64,000 nucleotides of DNA, from contig NZ_JACCFO010000001.1 in the NCBI RefSeq assembly GCF_013410565.1, positions 3,596,001 through 3,660,000 on the forward strand, written 5' to 3'. Below are positions 18,251-26,547 of the stretch, piece by piece (the stretch's first letter is position 1; the number at the start of each line of letters is the position of its first letter). The notes beneath the pieces were generated by a model. That model ran no database searches and was not told the origin of the DNA. It worked only from the letters and a program-made list of their open reading frames with translations. A program made the position numbers and the translations under genes. This DNA comes from Streptomonospora nanhaiensis (lineage in GTDB: Bacteria > Actinomycetota > Actinomycetes > Streptosporangiales > Streptosporangiaceae).

Positions 18251-19060
18251 TCACCCGCGCCACGCCCGCTCCCACCAGCGCCGCGGCTCCCGCCGCGCCT
18301 TCAGCACCCGGACCACCGCGACCCCGCCCCCGACGGCCGCGGCTCCCGCCGCGAAGGCCGCGAGGAGCCGTCCGCCCCCGACGCGGGAGCGACCGTCGCA
18401 CACGGGACCGGCGGGCGCGCCCGGCTTGGCGGCAGGGCCCCGCCGCGCGGCGTCCTCGCGGCCGTCCCGCCGAGGGGCCGCCGACGCGGTGGCGGCCGCT
18501 GAGCGATAGGCGCTGTCAAGGATCTCGTTGAAGCGCCGCTCGGCTCGGCCCGCCGGGTTGGCGAGCCGCCGCTCCCGCGCGGCGCCCCAGTAGGCGCGGC
18601 CCACCGGTCCGCTGAACATCTCCTTGGCGATGGCGTGCAGCCGCGCCTCGGGCAGCGCTCCGGAGCGGAACGCGGTACCCCACTGGGTGACGATCATGTT
18701 GGTGTAGAGCTGCTGCTTGCGGGCCCGCGGATCGTCGCCCTCGGGGATGGGCCCCCAGCACTCGTCGAGGTCGGGATCCTCCATGGCCATGCGCAGGAGT
18801 TCGGCCATGGCCTGACGCCGGTTCTCGTCCACGGCCCGCCTGCTCTCCCGTGCCTGGAACACCAGCGACACCGCGACGCCGACCAGCGCCAGTCCCGCGA
18901 CGAGCGCGGAGACCGCGCCGTAGGTCTGCCCGATGAAGCTCAGCCGCTCCCACTCGCCGTCCTGCCCGCCGAACACCCGCAGCCCCAGGGGCGAGACGCC
19001 GATCAGGGCGACGGCCAGGATCGCCAGCAGGAGCACGATCGTGGTGGGGAGCGGCCGCAC
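18251..19060 (-). CDS. membrane protein of DUF6082-like type
   Basis: The 269-residue protein has two N-terminal membrane helices (about 4-26 and 40-62), then a cytoplasmic part with AMAELLRMAMEDPDLDECWGP and MIVTQWGTAF, typical of the DUF6082 proteins common in actinomycetes (recognised from these motifs). A third hydrophobic segment lies near the C-terminus. GTG 19060 follows GAGG. It is the last gene of a three-gene operon, 10 bases after the DUF6879-like gene. The function is unknown. Confidence 0.7.
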   Translation of the reverse strand: MRPLPTTIVLLLAILAVALIGVSPLGLRVFGGQDGEWERLSFIGQTYGAVSALVAGLALVGVAVSLVFQARESRRAVDENRRQAMAELLRMAMEDPDLDECWGPIPEGDDPRARKQQLYTNMIVTQWGTAFRSGALPEARLHAIAKEMFSGPVGRAYWGAARERRLANPAGRAERRFNEILDSAYRSAAATASAAPRRDGREDAARRGPAAKPGAPAGPVCDGRSRVGGGRLLAAFAAGAAAVGGGVAVVRVLKARREPRRWWERAWRG

Positions 19061-19070
19061 CGCGCCTCGG

Positions 19071-19682
19071 TCAGTCGCCGACGGGCGCCGCCGTCCCGAC
19101 CTCCCGGTGGAAGAAGTCGAGGAACGGCTGCGAGCGCGCGTAGAGCCCTGAGATGAAGTCCGCGGCCCAGTTCGCGAGCACGGGGTCGTCGATGCGCTTG
19201 GCGCCGGCGGGGGCCCAGCGGTCGTCGTAGTGGACGTGGTAGATGACCTGGCGCCCGTAGACCATGAGCTCGGGAAGGGGTGACCGGCGTTCGTGGTGGC
19301 GTACCGCTTCGGCTTCGAGAACACCGATCTCGTACCCGCTTTCGACGAAGACCCGATGGCTCTGCATCTCCCATCGTAGGTACGGCGACAGCGGGCGCTC
19401 GACTATGCGCAGGCGACGCAGGCGAAGTCCCTGGCGCTCATAGGTCTTCACCTGCTGTTCGAGGTCGGAGCGCTCACCCTCGAAAATGTCGATGACGCGG
19501 TTCCAGTCGCCGCGCAGGAACGCCTCCCACGCCGGATCGCCGGACTCCTCGAAGTGCTGCGCGCGTTCCAGCTTCCACACGTCGCCCGTGATCCGGGGGT
19601 CCTCGCGGAGTTCGGCGGCGTCGGCGTGGTAGGCCCGGCGGTCGAAGACGCGGCCCTCGGCGGACCTGATCGCGTCAAGCAT
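19071..19682 (-). CDS. DUF6879-like protein
   Basis: The 203-residue soluble protein has WEAFLRGDWNRVIDIFEGERSDL, LRRLRIVERPLSPYLRWEMQSHRVFVESG and a C-terminal ANWAADFISGLYARSQPF, a pattern I associate with DUF6879 proteins of actinomycetes, which often lie near small regulators of the DUF397/Scr1 HTH type. ATG 19682 overlaps the upstream gene by eight bases, so the two are coupled. The function is unknown. Confidence 0.65.
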   Translation of the reverse strand: MLDAIRSAEGRVFDRRAYHADAAELREDPRITGDVWKLERAQHFEESGDPAWEAFLRGDWNRVIDIFEGERSDLEQQVKTYERQGLRLRRLRIVERPLSPYLRWEMQSHRVFVESGYEIGVLEAEAVRHHERRSPLPELMVYGRQVIYHVHYDDRWAPAGAKRIDDPVLANWAADFISGLYARSQPFLDFFHREVGTAAPVGD

Positions 19683-19944
19683 CGGCGATGTCCGGCTTCG
19701 CGGAGCGCAGCATGACCCCGGGGATGACGACGAGCCGTTCGTCGGCGCCGATGCGGACCCCCGAGGGGAGACGGTCGGCGAACCGGGCGGTGGCGTCGCG
19801 GCCCACGACCGCGATGTCGCCGTTGTCCAACTCCCAGATCTCCGGGCAGTCGTCGTCGACACGGCTCTTGTCCAGTTCGGCGGCGGTCTTACCGAGGCGG
19901 CGTTTGAAACCGGCGGTGGGATCGACGTCCCAAAGGCGCTCCAT
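19675..19944 (-). CDS. small hypothetical protein heading a DUF6879/DUF6082 operon
   Basis: The 89-residue acidic protein, not recognised, includes CPEIWELDNGDIAVVGRDATARF and a closing hydrophobic strand (LVVIPGVML). It could be a small beta-rich immunity-, chaperone- or sensor-like partner. ATG 19944 follows GAGGAG. Tight overlap with the next gene suggests the products act together. Confidence 0.6.
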   Translation of the reverse strand: MERLWDVDPTAGFKRRLGKTAAELDKSRVDDDCPEIWELDNGDIAVVGRDATARFADRLPSGVRIGADERLVVIPGVMLRSAKPDIADA

Positions 19945-20236
19945 GCGAACTCCTCAGTCCGTGGACGGGTTAGGAGATGTTCCCGCTCCCGCCGAAGCAA
20001 CGCAGCGTAGCCGGAATGTGGCAGGAAGCGGCCACCCCGGTTGACAACGACGGTACTACCCTACGCCGCCCGTTGATCGGAAACCCCGTTTCCACAGGGG
20101 TTTGCGACTTCGGAGAAACAGCACCAGAACACCACATAGCACTCGGCGCCGGCGCCGACACCCCGGAGCCGCTGTCACTCTCCGTATCGACCGCGCGGGC
20201 GAGAACCCGGTTCCGGGGCGGTGGCAGACTGAAGGG

Positions 20237-20920
20237 GTGTACCGGGAACGCGCGTCTTCGGTGGTGGGGGCCGTGGTGTGGCGGGGGACGGCCTCCGCCG
20301 GTGGGGCGGCGGTGCAGCGGGTGGTGCCCGACGGCTGCATGGACCTGCTCTGGTGCGCGGGGCGGCTCGTGGTGGCCGGGCCCGACACGGCGGCGCACTT
20401 CGCGGAGTGGGCGGTGGAGGGTGCCAACGTGGGCCTGCGGCTGCCGCCCGGGATGGGGCCCGCCGTGCTGGGGGTGCCCGCGCGGGAGTTCCGGGACCGG
20501 CGCGTGGCGCTGGAGGACGTCTGGCCGGCGGGCGAGGTGCGGCGCATCGCCGAGAAGGCCGCGGAGTCCCGTCCGGGTGCGGTGCTTGAGGCCGTGGCCG
20601 CCGAGCGGCTGCGGGAGTCGGGCGGCGTCGACCCCGTGATGGCGGCGGTCGCCGACCGGCTGGCCGAGGGCGCGACCGTGGCCGCCGTCGCCGCCGACAC
20701 CGGACTGGACGCGCGGCGGCTGCACCGCAGGAGCGTGGCGGCTTTCGGGTACGGCCCCAAGACCCTGGCGCGGATCCTGCGGTTCACCCGCGCCCTGGAC
20801 GCCGCGCGCGCCGGCACGCCCTATGCCGAGGTCGCCGCCACCACCGGGTACGCCGACCAGGCCCACCTCGCGCGCGAGGTGCGGGCCCTGGCCGGCGCGA
20901 CGTTGAGTACGCTTACGTAG
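20237..20920 (+). CDS. AraC-family transcriptional regulator (DUF6597 N-terminus)
   Basis: The 227-residue protein has an N-terminal beta-rich domain with RVVPDGCMDLLWCAGRLVVAGPDT, typical of DUF6597 AraC regulators, and a C-terminal double HTH (VAADTGLDARRLHRR and EVAATTGYADQAHLAREVRALAGAT). GTG 20237 is chosen because CAGACT (20225-20230) ends six bases before it, a leaderless layout. Its 3' end overlaps the convergent VOC gene by eight bases. Confidence 0.85.
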   Translation: MYRERASSVVGAVVWRGTASAGGAAVQRVVPDGCMDLLWCAGRLVVAGPDTAAHFAEWAVEGANVGLRLPPGMGPAVLGVPAREFRDRRVALEDVWPAGEVRRIAEKAAESRPGAVLEAVAAERLRESGGVDPVMAAVADRLAEGATVAAVAADTGLDARRLHRRSVAAFGYGPKTLARILRFTRALDAARAGTPYAEVAATTGYADQAHLAREVRALAGATLSTLT

Positions 20921-21314
20921 CGGCGCCGGGCAGCGGCGCGAACAGGTCGACGTGGTTGCCGTCGGGGTCGACCACCACCGCGTAGCGCTGCCCCCAGAAC
21001 GCGTCCCACGGCTCCTTGTCACCGGTGTGGCCCGCGCCGACGAGGTCGGCGTAGACCCGGTCCACGTCGGCGGCGTCCGCGCAGGCGAACGCCATGCCGA
21101 CCCCGCCGCCGGCCGACGGCCGGTAGTCCGGGTCGATGGACCGGGCGACCTCCACGGTGTCCCACAGGATGCGGACCCCGCCCCCCACCTCGTACTCCAC
21201 GTGCGGCTCGCCGTCGGCCTCCGCGGGGATGTCCAGCCCGAGGCGCCGGTAGAACGCGAGCGACTTCCCCATGTCCGCGGCCACAATCCCGACCGCGCTG
21301 AATCGTGCTGTCAT
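20913..21314 (-). CDS. VOC/glyoxalase-superfamily protein
   Basis: The 133-residue protein has two beta-alpha-beta-beta-beta units, with MGKSLAFYRRLGLDIP and a C-terminal YAVVVDPDGNHVDLFAPLPG. The latter is the family's metal-ligand region (NHVDLF), here with Asp rather than Glu. The substrate is unknown. ATG 21314 is the only clear start. It is convergent with the AraC gene, overlapping at 20913-20920. Confidence 0.85.
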   Translation of the reverse strand: MTARFSAVGIVAADMGKSLAFYRRLGLDIPAEADGEPHVEYEVGGGVRILWDTVEVARSIDPDYRPSAGGGVGMAFACADAADVDRVYADLVGAGHTGDKEPWDAFWGQRYAVVVDPDGNHVDLFAPLPGAAT

Positions 21315-21503
21315 ACGCCCCACGCTAGGCGCCCTGCCCACCGGCGGTCTTGAAGCTTTCGGACACCTTTCCCCGGTCTTTTCCTCCCCTGTCCGCGCCG
21401 GCGCCCTCCGCCGCGCCCGGCTGCCCGTCGGCTCCCCGCTCCCGCCCCCGCGATCCCCCTGTCCCGTCCCCGTCCTCGCCCAACCCGTGAAGGAGACACC
21501 GCC

Positions 21504-22103
21504 ATGGCCGCCGACACCCCCGGACTCCCGGTCGCCCCCGCCGACCACCGCCGCACCGACCGGTTCTTCGTCGTCACCGGAGGCCCCGGGGCGGGCAAGA
21601 GCACCCTGCTGGCCCACCTGCGCCCCCTGGGCCTGGCCTGCGCGCCCGAGGCGGGCCGCGCCGTCATCCGCGACCAGCGGGCCGTGGGCGGGCGCGGGCT
21701 GCCCTGGGTCGACCCCGCCCTGTTCGCCGAGCTGATGCTGTCGTGGGACCTGCGCTCCCACCGCGAGGCCGCCGCGCACGAGGGCGCGGTGGTGTTCGAC
21801 CGGGGTGTGGTCGACGTCCTGGGCTACCTGCGGCTGTCCGGCCTGGCCGTGCCCGACCACGTGCGGACCGCCGCCCGCGCCGTCCGCTACCACCCGCGGG
21901 TGTTCGTCGCCCCGCCCTGGCCGGAGATCTACCGCACCGACGGCGAGCGCCGGCAGTCCCGCGCCGAGGCCGAGCGCACCCACGAGGCCATGGTCGCCGC
22001 CTACACCGAGTACGGCTACGAACCGGTGGAGCTGCCGCGCGTTCCCCCGGCCGAACGCGCCGCCTTCGTGGCCGACGCCGTCGCCGCCTGGGGGCGGGGG
22101 TGA
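21504..22103 (+). CDS. AAA_28-like P-loop ATPase/kinase
   Basis: The 199-residue protein has Walker A TGGPGAGKSTLL near residue 25, a second acidic strand (GAVVFDRGVVDVLGYL) and the lid-like RTDGERRQSRAEAERTHEAM. The order fits the AAA_28 group of small P-loop proteins, often annotated as ATP/GTP-binding or nucleotide kinases; the substrate is unknown. ATG 21504 follows AAGGAGA. The preceding 189 bases (21315-21503) hold nothing I recognise besides its promoter. Confidence 0.8.
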   Translation: MAADTPGLPVAPADHRRTDRFFVVTGGPGAGKSTLLAHLRPLGLACAPEAGRAVIRDQRAVGGRGLPWVDPALFAELMLSWDLRSHREAAAHEGAVVFDRGVVDVLGYLRLSGLAVPDHVRTAARAVRYHPRVFVAPPWPEIYRTDGERRQSRAEAERTHEAMVAAYTEYGYEPVELPRVPPAERAAFVADAVAAWGRG

Positions 22104-22128
22104 CCCCGGGGGCGCCGCCCGAGCTTCT

Positions 22129-22767
22129 TCAGCGCGGGCGCAGGCCGTCCAGCACGGCGGCGACGAGGTCGTCCACCACCTCGGGCGCGACCTCGGGCGG
22201 CGGCGCGTCGGGCATCGGCGCCGGCGGCGGGAAGACGAGTTCGTGGCAGGCGCCGACCAGCATCACGGCCACGGCGTCGGGCCGGGCCTCCGCCGCCACC
22301 CGCCCCAACCGCAGCTCGGCCCGCAGGTAGTCGGCGATCCCGGCGCGCAGCCCGCGCCCGTCGGCGAGCGGGTTGGGCAGCGCGGCGAAGCGCTCCAGCA
22401 CCTTGGGCCGGGCTGCCAGGCCCGCGAAGGCGGGGAGGATCTCGCGGTGCAGTTCGATCCCGTGCAGCAGGATCGCGCGCAGGTTCTCGGCGACGGTGGC
22501 GGTGCCGGCCACGGGCAGCGGGCCCCGCGCGCGCTCGGCGGCGCGCACGTGGGCGTGCAGCCCCAGGGCCAGCAGCTCCTCCTTGTCGGCGAAGTGGTTG
22601 TAGAGCACCCCGGCGGCCACCTGGGCCTCGCGCGCGATGTCGCGGACGGTCAGCCCGGCGGCGCCGCGCTCGGCGACCAGGCGTTCGGCGGCGGCGACGA
22701 GGTGGTCGCGCAGCGACAGCTCGCCGCCGCCGTCGCGCAGGACGGCCGCTCTTCTGGGTGACATCAC
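22129..22767 (-). CDS. TetR-family regulator
   Basis: The 212-residue protein has a TetR HTH (RDHLVAAAERLVAERGAAGLTVRDIAREAQVAAGVLYNHFADKEELL) and a C-terminal ligand domain rich in Ala and Arg. It lies 41 bases after a methyltransferase gene in the same direction. Either GTG 22767 or ATG 22764 is the start. TACGAT lies just upstream, so it may also have its own leaderless promoter. It is the best candidate to bind the triple palindrome at 23691-23734. Confidence 0.85.
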   Translation of the reverse strand: MMSPRRAAVLRDGGGELSLRDHLVAAAERLVAERGAAGLTVRDIAREAQVAAGVLYNHFADKEELLALGLHAHVRAAERARGPLPVAGTATVAENLRAILLHGIELHREILPAFAGLAARPKVLERFAALPNPLADGRGLRAGIADYLRAELRLGRVAAEARPDAVAVMLVGACHELVFPPPAPMPDAPPPEVAPEVVDDLVAAVLDGLRPR

Positions 22768-22808
22768 CGGTCATCGTATGCGGCGCCCGGCGGTCGTAAC
22801 CGCCCGAC

Positions 22809-23654
22809 TCAGCCCTCGGGCAGGCGCGCGGTGGCGAGCCAGGCGGAGCCGGTCAGGCGCACGGCGCCGCCGGCCTCGAAGCCGCGCAGCGCCTCGGTGA
22901 TCGCGGCGCGCGCCTTGGCCGCCGCGGCGGCGTCGACCTGGTCGAGGAGGTGGCGCACCGGCCCCCACCCCGAAAGGAAGGCCCCGGCGTCGTCGGCGTC
23001 GGCGCCCCACACCTGCGGCGCGCGGACCTCGCGGACGCCGATCCCGGTGAACCCGGCGGCGGCGAGGACCTCGCGGACGCGGTCGGGGTCGGCCATGGAC
23101 ACCGCGCCGCGCACGCCGTCGTCGCCGGTCTCCACCGGCAGGTGCGGCGCCGCCGCCGCGAACACGGTGCCGAGGTCGTTGTGCTCCATGCCGCGCAGGA
23201 ACAGCAGCGCGAGCCGGCCGCCGGGGCGCAGCGCGCGGGAGATGTTGGCGAAGGCGGCCACCGGGTCGGCGAAGAACATCACCCCGAACCGGCTGAGGGC
23301 GGCGTCGAAGCCGCCGGGCGCGAACGGGTGCACCTGGGCGTCGCCCTGCTCGAACGCGACGTTGGCGACCCCCTCCTCGGCCGCGGTGGCCCGCGCGCGG
23401 GCCAGCATCGGGCCGGACAGGTCGACGCCGAGGGCGCTCCCGCCGGCCGCCCGGCGCGCGGCCAGCCGGGTGAGCTGGCCGTTGCCGCAGCCGATGTCCA
23501 GGACGCGATCGCCCGCGCCGATGGCGGCGGCCGCCAGCAGGGGCTCGTTGAACCCGCTGTTGACGGCGTCGTAGCGGGCCTGGTGCTCGGCCCAGTGGGT
23601 GCCCTCGTAGCCGTTCCAGGCGCGGGCCTGCTCGGTGTTGACGACTGTGCTCAT
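22809..23654 (-). CDS. class I SAM-dependent methyltransferase
   Basis: The 281-residue protein has motif I VLDIGCGNGQLTRLA near residue 51, motif II LGVDLSGPML and the later segments FEQGDAQ and LRPGGRLALLFL. It resembles the broad methyltransferase group acting on small molecules; the target is unknown. ATG 23654 follows GGAAGG. The upstream palindromes and the following tetR suggest control by an inducer, perhaps a toxic compound that is methylated (inference). Confidence 0.85.
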   Translation of the reverse strand: MSTVVNTEQARAWNGYEGTHWAEHQARYDAVNSGFNEPLLAAAAIGAGDRVLDIGCGNGQLTRLAARRAAGGSALGVDLSGPMLARARATAAEEGVANVAFEQGDAQVHPFAPGGFDAALSRFGVMFFADPVAAFANISRALRPGGRLALLFLRGMEHNDLGTVFAAAAPHLPVETGDDGVRGAVSMADPDRVREVLAAAGFTGIGVREVRAPQVWGADADDAGAFLSGWGPVRHLLDQVDAAAAAKARAAITEALRGFEAGGAVRLTGSAWLATARLPEG

Positions 23655-23690
23655 GGGTGGCCTTCCGCCGTTGGGGGATGTGGACGTGTC

Positions 23691-23734
23691 ATGAACGGAT
23701 GTTCATGAACCATCGTTCATGAACGTACGTTCAT
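23691..23734. repeat. three tandem TetR-type operators, ATGAAC-N4-GTTCAT
   Basis: Three copies of ATGAAC-N4-GTTCAT lie at 23691-23706, 23705-23720 and 23719-23734, with centres GGAT, CATC and GTAC. Neighbours share their AT, giving a period of 14 bases. The third copy is a perfect 16-base palindrome. The array lies 37 bases upstream of the methyltransferase start, where it would cover its promoter. The regulator is probably the TetR encoded at 22129-22767. Confidence 0.75.
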
Positions 23735-23827
23735 AATGACCGCGCGGTGGCCCGGCGTCAACCGCTCCGGACAGCCGAACGGGCGGCCGCCGCCGGGAGC
23801 GGGCCGCCCGTGGAGCACAGTCGGGGC

Positions 23828-24337
23828 CTAGCTCGGCCGGGGGTCGAGCCGGGTGGACGCCTTGCGCACCGTGCGGCCCGCCCGCCTGCGCGCGCGGGCG
23901 GTGGAGCGGCGGGCGTGGCGCACCGCGTGCTGGGCGTCGTAGACGACCTTGGGCGGACGGCGCCGGGGCTCGGTGGCCAGCAGCACCAGGGCGCCGAGCA
24001 GGCCGAGGTCCTTGATCGCGCCCTCGCGCGCCGAAGGGGCGGTGTGCCCCTGGGCGGCCGCGACGATCGAGGGCACGGCCTGGGCGGCCATGACGACGCA
24101 GGCGAGCCGGGTGCCCTTGCCGAACAGCAGCAGGGTGCCGGCGCCGATCCCGGCGGCGGCCTGCGCCCGCACCACCAGAACGGGGTTGTCGGGCACCCAC
24201 GGGTACCTCTTGGAGAGCCGGCTCACCATGGGCGCGAGCGCTTCGGCCCGCGGCTCCGGGTCTCGCAGGGTCTCCACCGAGTCCACGATGAACGGGGCGG
24301 CGAGCAGCCGCTGAAGCTGTATGCGTAGCACTCCCAT
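23828..24337 (-). CDS. DoxX-family membrane protein
   Basis: The 169-residue protein has DoxX-like membrane helices: LQRLLAAPFIVDSVETLRDP, an LVVRAQAAAGIGAGTLLLFGKG segment and AIKDLGLLGALVLLATE. A basic tail of about 45 residues follows. DoxX proteins are linked to quinone or thiol redox chemistry in the membrane. ATG 24337 is chosen; TATACG lies just upstream and no Shine-Dalgarno is visible, again suggesting a near-leaderless transcript. It is divergent from the SDR gene. Confidence 0.75.
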   Translation of the reverse strand: MGVLRIQLQRLLAAPFIVDSVETLRDPEPRAEALAPMVSRLSKRYPWVPDNPVLVVRAQAAAGIGAGTLLLFGKGTRLACVVMAAQAVPSIVAAAQGHTAPSAREGAIKDLGLLGALVLLATEPRRRPPKVVYDAQHAVRHARRSTARARRRAGRTVRKASTRLDPRPS

Positions 24338-24482
24338 GCCCAGCCGTATACCCGGGTCGTCCCCAAAGATCCGGCGCGGCCGCGACTTTTGCCCGCCCGG
24401 CGGGCGGGGCGCGCGCCGGCCTGCGAATTCGACGGCGGCTTCCCGCCAGACGCCGCAGCGCGCGGACGCCAGGATTCTCGGT

Positions 24483-25280
24483 ATGGATCTCAACCTCAAG
24501 GACAAGGTCGCGGTCGTCACCGGCGCGAGCAAGGGCATCGGGCTGGCCGTGGCCCAGGGGCTGGCCGAGGAGGGCGCGCGGGTCGTCACCGCCAGCCGCA
24601 CGGTCACCCCCGAACTGGCCGAACTGCGCGACACCTACGGCGCCACGGTCGTCACCGCGGACCTCTCCGTCCCCCAGGGCGCCGCCGACCTGGTGCGCGC
24701 CGCCACCGACGCGCACGGCGGGATCGACATCCTCGTCAACAACGCGGCCGCCAGCCGGCCGGCCCCGGACTTCGTCGGCGCCGACGACGCCGCCTGGCGG
24801 CGCGTCTTCGACCTCAACCTTTTCGGCGTGGTGCGCGTGACCCGGGCGGCCATCCCCGTGATGACCGCGCGCGGCGGCGGCGCGATCGTCAACGTCAGCT
24901 CGATCAACGCCCGCATGCCGGCCCCGAGCATCGTGCACTACTCCGCCTCCAAGGCGGCCCTGACCAATGTCGGCCGGGCGCTGGCCGAGGAGCTGGGCGC
25001 GAGCGGAATCCGGGTCAACACGGTGTCGCCGGGACCCGTGCGCACGCCGATGTGGACGGCAAAGGAGGACGGGTTCGCCAACGTCTTCGCCGCGCAGGCG
25101 GGGATCACCGTGGAGGAGGTCATGGACCGGCTGCTGCCGGAGACCTTCGCCGCGACAACGGGGCGGATCAGCGAGCCGCGCGAGGTGGCCGACGTGGTGA
25201 TCTTCCTCGCCTCGCCGCGCGCCGGCAACATCACCGGCTCCGACTACGTGATCGACGGCGGCGTGCTCAAGACCGCGTAA
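24483..25280 (+). CDS. short-chain dehydrogenase/reductase
   Basis: The 265-residue classical SDR has TGASKGIGLAVA near residue 13, NNAAA, the catalytic Ser in VNVSSINARMP, YSASK and a C-terminal GSDYVIDGGVLKTA. NAD(P)-dependent oxidation of an alcohol is the likely reaction; the substrate is unknown. ATG 24483 is the start; no strong ribosome binding site is seen. Confidence 0.9.
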   Translation: MDLNLKDKVAVVTGASKGIGLAVAQGLAEEGARVVTASRTVTPELAELRDTYGATVVTADLSVPQGAADLVRAATDAHGGIDILVNNAAASRPAPDFVGADDAAWRRVFDLNLFGVVRVTRAAIPVMTARGGGAIVNVSSINARMPAPSIVHYSASKAALTNVGRALAEELGASGIRVNTVSPGPVRTPMWTAKEDGFANVFAAQAGITVEEVMDRLLPETFAATTGRISEPREVADVVIFLASPRAGNITGSDYVIDGGVLKTA

Positions 25281-25304
25281 GCCCCGGCCGGCCAGGCCGC
25301 GGTG

Positions 25305-25505
25305 TCAGCCGTCGTAGTCGCCGTAGCAGCGGGTGAGCACGTTCATGTTCACCCCGACGAGGCCGGAGGACTCCTGGGCGGTGTTGCAGGCGCTGTAGGC
25401 GTCGTCGTGGAACGTCCCGGCCGCGGCGGTGCCGCCCGCCGCCCCGGCGAGCGCGAAGGCGAGGGGGAGCAGACCGGCCGCGAGGAACCGGCGGCGAAGA
25501 CGCAT
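25305..25505 (-). CDS. small secreted protein of unknown function
   Basis: The 66-residue protein has a signal peptide (MRLRRRFLAAGLLPLAFALAG, cleavage probably near AAG-TFHDD), leaving about 38 residues with two cysteines (SACNTAQ and TRCYGD) that could pair, and a C-terminal YGDYDG. ATG 25505 follows AAGGA, a good ribosome binding site. No family is recognised; it is not a chaplin by sequence. Confidence 0.65.
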   Translation of the reverse strand: MRLRRRFLAAGLLPLAFALAGAAGGTAAAGTFHDDAYSACNTAQESSGLVGVNMNVLTRCYGDYDG

Positions 25506-25618
25506 GGGGGTGTCCTTTCAGACGGGAGCCGGGGGTGAGGCACCGGGGAACGGGCGGGAGCCACGCAACCTGACAGTTCGTGGTTGAGCGATTACCCTAC
25601 GCCATGAACACGGAGGTA

Positions 25619-26356
25619 TCAGCCGGTCGGCCCCTCCGGCCGCACCGTCCGACGGCGCCACAGCCACACCACGTCGCGCCCGAACGACCAGCACAGCAGC
25701 GCGAGCGCGGCCCCGGCGGCCGCTGCCCCCGCCGGCGGGGGCAGCACCCCGGCGGCCAGCACCACCAGCACGACCCCCTGCACCGCCGCGACCGCCTTGC
25801 GCGCCGTCGAGTGGGGCAGCGGCGCGCGCAGCCACGGCAGCGCCCGGCCCGCCCCGGCGAACACGTAGCGCATCGCGCCGATGGCCAGCACCCAGGGGCC
25901 CGTCGGCCCCGCCGCCGCGTCCGCGCTGAGCAGCAGGAGCAGCACGGAGTCGACCTCCATGTCGAACCGCGCCCCCAGCGGCGACTCCGTGCGGGTGCAC
26001 CGGGCCACCCGGCCGTCGAGCGCGTCCAGCGCCAGGGCCGACGCCGCCAGTGCCACCAGCACCCACCGCGCTCCGCCCGGCTCCGCCGCCAGGCCGCCCG
26101 CCAGCGCGTCGGCGACCAGGGCGGCTACCCCGCCCACCAGTACGGCGCGCACCAGGGTGACCACGTCGGCGGGTCCGAACGTGCCGCCCGCGCGCCGCAG
26201 CGCCGCGCCGAGGGTCAGCCACAGGACGAGCGCGTAGCCGGCGCCCGCCGCGCCGCCCGCCGGTCCCAGGCCGGGCCACGCCCACAGCGCGGCGGCCGAC
26301 CCCGCCACCGCCAGGGCCGCCAGCCCCGGCGCGCGGCGCGCCGCGACCCCGCCCAC
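25619..26356 (-). CDS. CDP-alcohol phosphatidyltransferase-family membrane enzyme
   Basis: The 245-residue protein has six or more hydrophobic segments and the complete family signature D-X2-DG-X2-AR-X8-G-X3-D-X3-D in [18 protein letters not shown] and RFDMEVD. Such enzymes move an alcohol onto a CDP-activated group in the membrane. GTG 26356 is the only standard start in the right area, but it lacks a ribosome binding site; GGGGAGG sits six bases before an in-frame ATC at 26422. It is divergent from the dehydrogenase and shares its cluster, which suggests a non-housekeeping lipid product. Confidence 0.85.
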   Translation of the reverse strand: MGGVAARRAPGLAALAVAGSAAALWAWPGLGPAGGAAGAGYALVLWLTLGAALRRAGGTFGPADVVTLVRAVLVGGVAALVADALAGGLAAEPGGARWVLVALAASALALDALDGRVARCTRTESPLGARFDMEVDSVLLLLLSADAAAGPTGPWVLAIGAMRYVFAGAGRALPWLRAPLPHSTARKAVAAVQGVVLVVLAAGVLPPPAGAAAAGAALALLCWSFGRDVVWLWRRRTVRPEGPTG

Positions 26357-26547
26357 GCCGGTGGCCGGGCCGCCGCGCGCGGCGCCCGTGCGGCCCGCGC
26401 GCCGACCTGTGCTCTCGCCGATGGCCCGCCTCCCCGCGTATGACCGGGATCACCTTGCACCAGGTATCGTACCGAGCGGCGCCGGATTCGGCCCGGTCCG
26501 CGCCCCGCTGAGCCCCGGCGGACGCCGCACGAGGAAGGGGGCCGCCC
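26357..26547. promoter_or_regulatory. divergent promoter region of the GTP-derived cluster
   Basis: This 191-base stretch lies between the CDP-alcohol transferase and dehydrogenase genes. A TATCGT/TACGAT-like element around 26466 could act as a -10 in either direction. GTG 26548 has GAGGAAGGGG upstream. Confidence 0.35.
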
